64,000 nt of DNA from Aeromonas bestiarum (GTDB lineage: Bacteria; Pseudomonadota; Gammaproteobacteria; Enterobacterales; Aeromonadaceae): positions 1 to 64,000 of the forward strand of contig NZ_CDDA01000038.1 in assembly GCF_000819745.1 (NCBI RefSeq), given 5' to 3'. The notes under the pieces were generated by a model. It saw nothing but the letters and a program-made list of their open reading frames with translations, searched no databases and was not told the origin of the DNA. Position numbers and translations under genes: made by a program. Shown piece by piece: positions 58,076 to 64,000 of the stretch; within the stretch, counting starts at the first letter, position 1, and every line of letters starts with the position of its first letter.

Positions 58076-60163
58076 TCATTCATCGCATTTCCTCTTTGAG
58101 GAACTCAGCTCCATTCGGTGTTTAATGAACGTCACCTCGAATGCCTTGCATGGGCGGTATTGCTGTAGTCGATTGGCGAATGTGAATGCATCATGCATAT
58201 CGTATTGCTGAAAGATGTCGAGGCCACGATCTAGGGAGATTTTCCAGCCGTGGTCGGTAACGATGTGGCGGGCGTGGATCGTGCCAGTGCCGTCGAACTC
58301 CCAGGTGAAGTTCACTCCCACCGCGCAGGCGGACTCCTTCATCTTCTCGAAGTTTTCCTTCTGCTGCTCACCTTTGAACTCATCTTCCACCGTCACCAGA
58401 TGAACAGATATCTCATCATCCGGAGTCTTGTGCCTGACCACGGTCTCCAAAAACTCCATGAAGTTGCGCATTTGGTAAAACAGGCGGATGTACGGATCGG
58501 TGATGGTGATTACTGTCGCACCCTTGAGATAAGGGCCGAGCAGCGTATCGAAGGAGAGACCCTTCTGGTTCTCCTTGAATGTGAGATGCTTTTCCTTGAG
58601 GACTGGCTCGACAGGATGGGGCGGTTCGTATGGATCTTTGTGTGTGCCTGGTTGCGCAGATTCTACGACTTCCCCGTCTTCCACCTCGGCGATGGTCTTG
58701 TGGTAGTAGTCGGGGTATTCCTCCTCTTCGAGCGTCGTGACAAACCTAGTCTGGCCATCTGAACCCTGATAGGTAAAGCGGACGTTTCCGTAGGTGGAGT
58801 CGATTCGCATTAATTGATCTTTTACACGCTTGCGGCCCTCAATCGCGAACCGCAGCAACTCTTCCACTTCCTCTTTGGTTGCCCCCCCCTGCGGAAAGAG
58901 GATCTTCATCAAACCTGAGAATGTTTTGTTGATGCCATCGCGGTCCCGTGTTGAGATATCGGAGGAGAGGGTAAAGTGTTCCTTGTAGCGATCGGAGTAA
59001 TCGTGATTACGCAGCGAGCGAAGGATCTCGGCCAAATAATCAACCACAAAGCCGTAACCGCTGGAGAACATCTCACCCCGGATGATGTCTACCTCCCAGC
59101 CGGGAATGTAAAAATGGATGCGGTCAAGAAACGCAGAATCGTAGAACTTATCAGGCAGCTCGCAAAACAAATCTGAATGCTTGAGCATGTAAGGCACTGT
59201 GTGCTGGGTGTTGCCCACGAACACCATGGAGGCCTCCGCCCCCAAGGTCTCAATGCCCCGCGAGAAGGACTTGTTAGCCATGTAGTTCTTCATTATGTCA
59301 ACCAAGGCCTTGTCCACACGCTTTTGCTTGCCGGCAAACTCATCGAAGGCGACACAATCCCAGTAGCCGACCAAGCCAATCTTTCCGGAAGAGTTGCTCA
59401 CAAACAGTTTGGGAACCGTAACCTCACCGCCGGAGATCAGGATGCCGTGCGGCGAGAACTCCGAGTAAATGTGAGATTTCCCGGTCCCTTTGGGGCCGAG
59501 TTCGATCAGGTTGTAGTTGCGCTCGCAAAATGGGATCAGTCGGACCAACTGGGTCAGCTTGCTGCGCTTGCCAAACATCTGCGGGTTGAAGCCGATACTT
59601 TGCACCAGTAGGTCAATCCACTCGTCGGTGGTGAATTGCGCTCTAGCCTCAACATAACCGTCGAAATCGAAATGGGAGAGTTGGATCGGCTTGAGGGTCG
59701 ACAATATCCAAGGGCTAGTGCTTTTATCTTCGGTAAACTCATATTCCAGATCTGCAATACACCAGACTCCGCCGACAAGTAGCTTGGGGTGCTTTTTCAC
59801 CGTTCCAGAATCAACAAGGATTTCTTTGATGCCCAAGTTTGAAAACTGCGCATGGTAGACATCCTTCTTGTCATTCAAATCGACACTGATTTTATCGATG
59901 ACCTTATAGCGCCCCTTTTCTTTGATATTTGAGCGGACTAACCCTGCTTCATTCCGGTGAACATAATGCTTGGCAAGGATCTCCTTGACCGTCTCGATAC
60001 CGGTCTGGATGGTCGGCTCATCGCTGGTGGCACAATATTGGCCCAGCAGGTACTCCAGCACGTAGGAGGGAACAATAGCGTTGCCCTTGACCGTCTTGAC
60101 GAGATCCTTGCGGACCACGAGCCCTGGGAAGTGTGTGTTGATTTTCTGGTCAAGTTCGTTCAT
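58076..60163 (-). CDS. brxL: BREX AAA+ protein BrxL with PLD-like C-terminal domain
   Basis: A 695-aa protein. The N-terminus (VVRKDLVKTVKGNAIVPSYV, LEYLLGQYCAT) is the BrxL-specific domain. The AAA+ core has Walker A GPKGTGKSH near residue 226 and WDCVAFDEFAG as the Walker B region. After a Pro-rich, acidic linker (about 480-540) a C-terminal domain resembles the MIT_C phospholipase-D-like fold (TGTIHARHIVTDHGWKISLD near residue 634). BrxL acts as a DNA-binding ATPase in type 1 BREX, which blocks phage replication and methylates host DNA. Last gene of the operon, 29 bases after pglZ. Confidence 0.92.
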   Translation of the reverse strand: MNELDQKINTHFPGLVVRKDLVKTVKGNAIVPSYVLEYLLGQYCATSDEPTIQTGIETVKEILAKHYVHRNEAGLVRSNIKEKGRYKVIDKISVDLNDKKDVYHAQFSNLGIKEILVDSGTVKKHPKLLVGGVWCIADLEYEFTEDKSTSPWILSTLKPIQLSHFDFDGYVEARAQFTTDEWIDLLVQSIGFNPQMFGKRSKLTQLVRLIPFCERNYNLIELGPKGTGKSHIYSEFSPHGILISGGEVTVPKLFVSNSSGKIGLVGYWDCVAFDEFAGKQKRVDKALVDIMKNYMANKSFSRGIETLGAEASMVFVGNTQHTVPYMLKHSDLFCELPDKFYDSAFLDRIHFYIPGWEVDIIRGEMFSSGYGFVVDYLAEILRSLRNHDYSDRYKEHFTLSSDISTRDRDGINKTFSGLMKILFPQGGATKEEVEELLRFAIEGRKRVKDQLMRIDSTYGNVRFTYQGSDGQTRFVTTLEEEEYPDYYHKTIAEVEDGEVVESAQPGTHKDPYEPPHPVEPVLKEKHLTFKENQKGLSFDTLLGPYLKGATVITITDPYIRLFYQMRNFMEFLETVVRHKTPDDEISVHLVTVEDEFKGEQQKENFEKMKESACAVGVNFTWEFDGTGTIHARHIVTDHGWKISLDRGLDIFQQYDMHDAFTFANRLQQYRPCKAFEVTFIKHRMELSSSKRKCDE

Positions 60164-60192
60164 CGGTCACTCGTTGCCTTAATGTCGCTGGC

Positions 60193-62706
60193 TTAGAAAT
60201 CAAAATCGCTGGTAAATGAGCGCCGTATCAAGTAACGCAGCGACTTGTATTCTTTGTAATGTGAAGTCCCGGCGTGTTTCTCATCCAGCCGGAGAATAAC
60301 CTCTTGGCCATTAGCCTCATCAGCCTTGCGGGCCAATACAAAGCGCACCTGTAGTTCCCGCTCCCGTGGGCTGGTCGAACTAAGGTCGAAGGTTAGATCG
60401 TGGCTATCGGATATCAACTCGCCCGCCTCGGTATAGATGCCCGCCCGCAGCATACGCGGCTGGACCTTTTCCGTCACCGGCCCGGCTTGGTAGAGGGTCA
60501 CGGCCAATTGTCCGGAGGTAATCACTGAGCTGGCTCCACGTAGGATGTCCACTTCAACGGCGGTGATATCGCTCTGGCGCTTTTTATTGATCTTGATCAC
60601 CGGGATGACCACCTCCTGCAACGACGCGCCGCCATGCACAAAGCGGCTGCCGGAGCCCTTAAGACGCAGGCGGTTAATCGACTTGGGAATTTGCACCTCC
60701 ACTTCACCAGTTAAGCCGAGCTGCTGCGAGGTGAATGTGTGCAAACTGGATGCTTCAGCCAACCCCTTACCGAGCACGAAACGCCGGTCGCGGTACAGAA
60801 CGACATCACCACTTGACTCAACGGAGGCAAAATCACTCTCATCCAGCGGGCGATGTTGATAGATAAAACCATGGTCAGCCGTCACCAAAATGTTATTGGC
60901 ATTGGCGGCAGTTAGCTTCTTGATCAATCGGATAATATCGTCCAGCGTCTGCTCAGCCGCTTCGAAGGCCTGCCCCTCTGAGTGCATCTTGTCGCCGGTG
61001 TGATCGATCCGGTTATGGTAGATGTAGAGCACGTCATTACTTTTGAGCAATTCGCGGCTGCCATCGCGGTCCAGCTGCATAAAGTCTTCAGCTGTGATCG
61101 CCTCACCCCGCCCATCCAAGGCAGACTGCAAGATTTTGGTACGATTTGCAGTTCCTTGGGAACTTTGGCCATCTACCAACACAGTGCCAGTTCCATTGTC
61201 GGCAATCGCCAGTGACTTGTTGGGCAGAAGCGCCGCCATACCAAGTTGGGTATAGCTGGGCAGCATCGAAAGCGCGGGTTCCAGTTCAGCGCTGTAGCGA
61301 TCTTCCTTACGGATCAGGCTCAGCAACTCATCGCCGACCTCGTAGCGCATAGCGTCGGAGATAATTACGCAAACCTTATTGTCCTTACGTAGAAACGGTC
61401 GGACCCAATATTCGAAAAACGCATTCTGTTGACGTACCGGGAAGGCTTCCCACTTCGATGTCGCATCCACAAAGGTTTGGAAACGGTCACCCAGTTTCAG
61501 CAGGAAGTTGTTGGTGTAGAGGTTTTCGATCTGCTCGGTCAGGCTGCCCATCAAGGACGCCTGCCCCGACATGCGCACATTGTAGGTGAACTTGCGGTAG
61601 AGCTGGTCGAGCTGATACCAATTGCGGCTGTAGCGCTGCACACCGTCGGCCAGGCTATCCATGGCAAGCTTGGCCTCACCCAAGGCGTGGCTGAACTGAG
61701 CAGCGTAATCGAGCGCCTCGTAAAGATGGCGGTATGCGAGATACCAGTGACCTTGCCGCCGCTGACGAACCCAGATCGCCACATCACCGCTGGAGGCCGT
61801 TCGGGCCTCGACTGCCCGCACCAAGTCGCTGATGATCTTCTGGTCGATCAGGCGGAAGTAGTCCAGTTCGATCAACTCACGGAAATCCCGCTTGGTCAGG
61901 TCCTGCTCAATGCCAAGGACCTCGGCACATTCCCCCGAGAGGGTCTCAAAGCAGCCTTCGAACTGACGGCTATCCTTCCAGCGCTTGAGAAACACTAGCG
62001 CATCACCAGTCAGTTTCACCTTACCGTTGGTGTCCCCTGTGCCCACCGTCATCGCGTAGCAGGACTTGAACAGCTCAATAGCAAAATCACGGATACCCGG
62101 ATCATCGGACTTGTAACCATAACAACGGGTCATCTGCTCCCAAAAGAAACTGCCCAGATTGCACCGTTCGACCAGCTTGATTTTCTCGTCGCGACCCTCT
62201 GCCAGCTCATGCAACAGGTTCTCCATTACCGCATCCATGCGTGGCTCGCTACTGGCGCATACCGCCAGCATCTTCAGGCGGATCTGTCCTGCGGTGTCGT
62301 CAGGCTTTAACAGCTTCTTCAGAGCATCCTTACGCTTTATCGCCTCAAAGAATGACCCATGGGCCTGTACTACATCCGTAAATTCCAGGCCGAGTTCCAG
62401 CTCGGACAGCCAGATAGCCGCCTGATCGGTGCGAAACTCACCGTGAGCCAACTGGACATCCAGCAACCAGTTATTTAGATCGTCGGGCTGCGCACATTCG
62501 CGGTAGAGCAGAAATTTCTGTACAGGTTGCTCACGGAGCAACCTGTACTTGATACCGAACTCGTTGTTGGAAAGCGTCAGCTTTTCGATGCCGGGTAGTA
62601 CAAGCGCCTCGAAGTCATCGCGCAATTCCTGCTTGGCGTCATACCAGAAAACGATCCGGTACCGATCGAAGAGTTTTATCAAGGCCCGTTCAATCTGACT
62701 ACTCAT
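60193..62706 (-). CDS. pglZ: BREX-1 phosphatase-like protein PglZ (type A)
   Basis: An 837-aa protein beginning MSSQIERALIKLFDRYRIVF. Middle to C-terminal parts form an alkaline-phosphatase-superfamily domain with metal-binding residues in KVCVIISDAMRYEVGDE (about residue 445) and NILVTADHGFIYQHR (about residue 608). PglZ is a hallmark of BREX and is needed for both host methylation and phage restriction. Its start overlaps the stop of the DUF262 gene (ATGA), and brxL follows, so all three share an operon. Confidence 0.95.
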   Translation of the reverse strand: MSSQIERALIKLFDRYRIVFWYDAKQELRDDFEALVLPGIEKLTLSNNEFGIKYRLLREQPVQKFLLYRECAQPDDLNNWLLDVQLAHGEFRTDQAAIWLSELELGLEFTDVVQAHGSFFEAIKRKDALKKLLKPDDTAGQIRLKMLAVCASSEPRMDAVMENLLHELAEGRDEKIKLVERCNLGSFFWEQMTRCYGYKSDDPGIRDFAIELFKSCYAMTVGTGDTNGKVKLTGDALVFLKRWKDSRQFEGCFETLSGECAEVLGIEQDLTKRDFRELIELDYFRLIDQKIISDLVRAVEARTASSGDVAIWVRQRRQGHWYLAYRHLYEALDYAAQFSHALGEAKLAMDSLADGVQRYSRNWYQLDQLYRKFTYNVRMSGQASLMGSLTEQIENLYTNNFLLKLGDRFQTFVDATSKWEAFPVRQQNAFFEYWVRPFLRKDNKVCVIISDAMRYEVGDELLSLIRKEDRYSAELEPALSMLPSYTQLGMAALLPNKSLAIADNGTGTVLVDGQSSQGTANRTKILQSALDGRGEAITAEDFMQLDRDGSRELLKSNDVLYIYHNRIDHTGDKMHSEGQAFEAAEQTLDDIIRLIKKLTAANANNILVTADHGFIYQHRPLDESDFASVESSGDVVLYRDRRFVLGKGLAEASSLHTFTSQQLGLTGEVEVQIPKSINRLRLKGSGSRFVHGGASLQEVVIPVIKINKKRQSDITAVEVDILRGASSVITSGQLAVTLYQAGPVTEKVQPRMLRAGIYTEAGELISDSHDLTFDLSSTSPRERELQVRFVLARKADEANGQEVILRLDEKHAGTSHYKEYKSLRYLIRRSFTSDFDF

Positions 62707-64000
62707 TCCAAAACATCCTCAACCATTTCCTCATCCTGATCCTCAGGCTCTGGTTCTACCGGGATCGCCTGAGCAATAAAAACTCGACTTTTGAGCCGCG
62801 CTTTAAGCGCGGCCCTACGCTTGGCAATAAATTCTGGGAAAGCCTCAAATCCAAGATCGATCCCTTCCACCAATAAACTTGCTGCGGTCAGGTTAACCGA
62901 TGAATCCTCCAGCCAATCTTTCAGCGGGCGATCAGACTTGCCTATGTTCTGGGAATCATTCAGCAAATGCAGGTTGGCGATGGTGTTCCAGTGACGTGAA
63001 TTTGCATAAAAAGCCATTTTGTCATGGTCATCGACCAGAAAATCCATTTTTTTCAGGTATTTCATTTCAAAATGGCTGCGAGGGTGCAGATGATCAATAT
63101 GGAAAACCTCCGTTGCATTCATTTCCGGGAACAACAAATGCAATAGTGCTCGGCAGCGCCCTTCCCCGTGCTCAATATTCAACAAGCTCTCGATGTACTC
63201 GTCATCAAACCTAAGATCCTTATTGGTTGCAGTGTACCGCTCCATCACTGCCTGCAAAGGGAAATGCTCTTGGTCAAGATGCAGATCCAGTAGCTCGCGC
63301 ATAGATTTCAAGATGGTGTCCGCCTGCCCACCAAACACCCCTTTCAACAGAGCCATATAAAACCAGCGGCCGATCAAGTCTCTCTGCTCTTTATGACGTA
63401 CGAGGTTATTGATACTCTTGAAGAGGGGCTCATGCCCAACTTGTTTTTTATATAGGTAATAACAAACCGGTATGACCGCATTTTTGGATGTTAGTGACTG
63501 AGAGCTAATACCAAACCGACGGACAAGCCGCAGTGTTTGCACAATGCAGTCCTTGATGTCAGACCAGGATAACTGGATCTGCCGAACCTGCTCGGCACTG
63601 AAATTTTTCACCTTGAATCGGACATCTGCCCCGATAAGAACCAGACAGGTTTTCAGCACCCAATCGCGTTCCATGTAAAATCCCATATCAGCGCTTTGGT
63701 GGATCTGGCGAATCAATTCATCCAAGTCATGCCTGAAGTCACCATCCCAATTGGCGACAGCAATCGACATCAGCAGATCAGAAAAATGCAGTTTTGTGCC
63801 GCCACTGTTGGTGCGGATAAATACATCCAGCACATGGTCAATCTCCTGGCTGCCTTCATTGAAATAATGAATAAGGCGCTGTCCCCTGATGGCATCATAC
63901 AGTTTGAGCAGAGTTTTTCGGGCAAACGCGTTGCCTGAAAGCCCCCGCAGCTGTAGTTGAGGTATCACCACCTCCAGCAGCACATCATCGGCACTCTCAT
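62703..64000 (-). CDS. DUF262/GmrSD-like nuclease gene, 5' part beyond the window
   Basis: The frame is open to base 64000, so the start and the N-terminal DUF262 motifs lie outside. The visible ~430 codons include DVFIRTNSGGTKLHFSDLLM, typical of the DUF262/GmrS family, and HIDHLHPRSHF, an HNH-like block found in the DUF1524/GmrD part. Such type IV restriction enzymes, which attack modified DNA, accompany some BREX loci (BrxU). The gene overlaps pglZ by ATGA. An acidic tail (PEPEDQDEEMVEDVLE) ends the protein. The BrxU role is inference; the domains are clear. Confidence 0.78.
   Translation of the reverse strand, partial: ESADDVLLEVVIPQLQLRGLSGNAFARKTLLKLYDAIRGQRLIHYFNEGSQEIDHVLDVFIRTNSGGTKLHFSDLLMSIAVANWDGDFRHDLDELIRQIHQSADMGFYMERDWVLKTCLVLIGADVRFKVKNFSAEQVRQIQLSWSDIKDCIVQTLRLVRRFGISSQSLTSKNAVIPVCYYLYKKQVGHEPLFKSINNLVRHKEQRDLIGRWFYMALLKGVFGGQADTILKSMRELLDLHLDQEHFPLQAVMERYTATNKDLRFDDEYIESLLNIEHGEGRCRALLHLLFPEMNATEVFHIDHLHPRSHFEMKYLKKMDFLVDDHDKMAFYANSRHWNTIANLHLLNDSQNIGKSDRPLKDWLEDSSVNLTAASLLVEGIDLGFEAFPEFIAKRRAALKARLKSRVFIAQAIPVEPEPEDQDEEMVEDVLE

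Overview
The window looks like chromosomal DNA of an Aeromonas-type gammaproteobacterium. This rests on close protein resemblance to enterobacterial homologues (Icd, UhpT, DsdX, PurB), a GC-rich background, a GlyGly-CTERM metalloprotease and a Vibrio/Aeromonas-type M9 collagenase. The species call is an inference. No complete rRNA, tRNA or CRISPR array was seen.

Layout. 0-9 kb is housekeeping: sodB, grxD, an RsmB/NOP-type rRNA methyltransferase, a secreted metalloprotease with a small lipoprotein, pdxH, a GST, and two GNAT genes, one of them a large multidomain protein. 9-12.2 kb holds an AT-richer 955-aa Tat-exported protein that I do not recognise. 12.3-19.2 kb is core: roxA, purB, hflD, mnmA, nudJ and rluE, in the same rluE-nudJ-mnmA-hflD-purB order as E. 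coli. 19.3-24.5 kb is sugar transport: fructose-type EIIA and EIIB, uhpT, and an EIIABC permease. 24.9-27.5 kb is an AT-rich patch of small unknown genes bounded by two ~90-bp inverted-repeat elements. 27.5-28.4 kb has a GNAT and a zinc-ribbon gene. 28.5-35.5 kb is a sugar locus: a ROK repressor divergent from a DUF5107/TPR protein, a sugar porter and an aldose 1-epimerase. 35.7-42.2 kb has two membrane proteins, an EIIA-EIIC-EIIB PTS permease, a 51-aa protein, manA and an AraC regulator. 42.4-48.1 kb has icd, a 58-aa protein and the D-serine locus dsdA-dsdX/dsdC.

48.2-64 kb is the accessory, mobile part. A ~150-bp sequence carrying a terminator occurs twice (48.2 and 57.6 kb). Each copy is followed by GTGTTAC motifs and the same 19-nt tRNA/tmRNA T-arm-like sequence (48549 and 57926). 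They bound a ~9.4-kb cassette: a PAS-AraC regulator, an M9 collagenase, scrap pieces of IS3, IS5 and Tn3 transposases, Mu-like head genes (one fused to a zincin-like domain), an sce7726-type nuclease-like gene convergent with and overlapping a Beta-family gene, and two more phage-like genes, the second frameshifted. Right of the second repeat lies the 3' half of a type 1 BREX phage-defence operon on the minus strand: a DUF262/GmrSD-like gene (cut by the window edge), pglZ and brxL. The rest of BREX (brxA, brxB, brxC, pglX) should lie beyond base 64000.

The most interesting stretches are the convergent sce7726/Beta pair beside BREX, the tandem attachment-like repeats, the Tat-exported 955-aa protein, and the phage head protein with a metallopeptidase-like tail.
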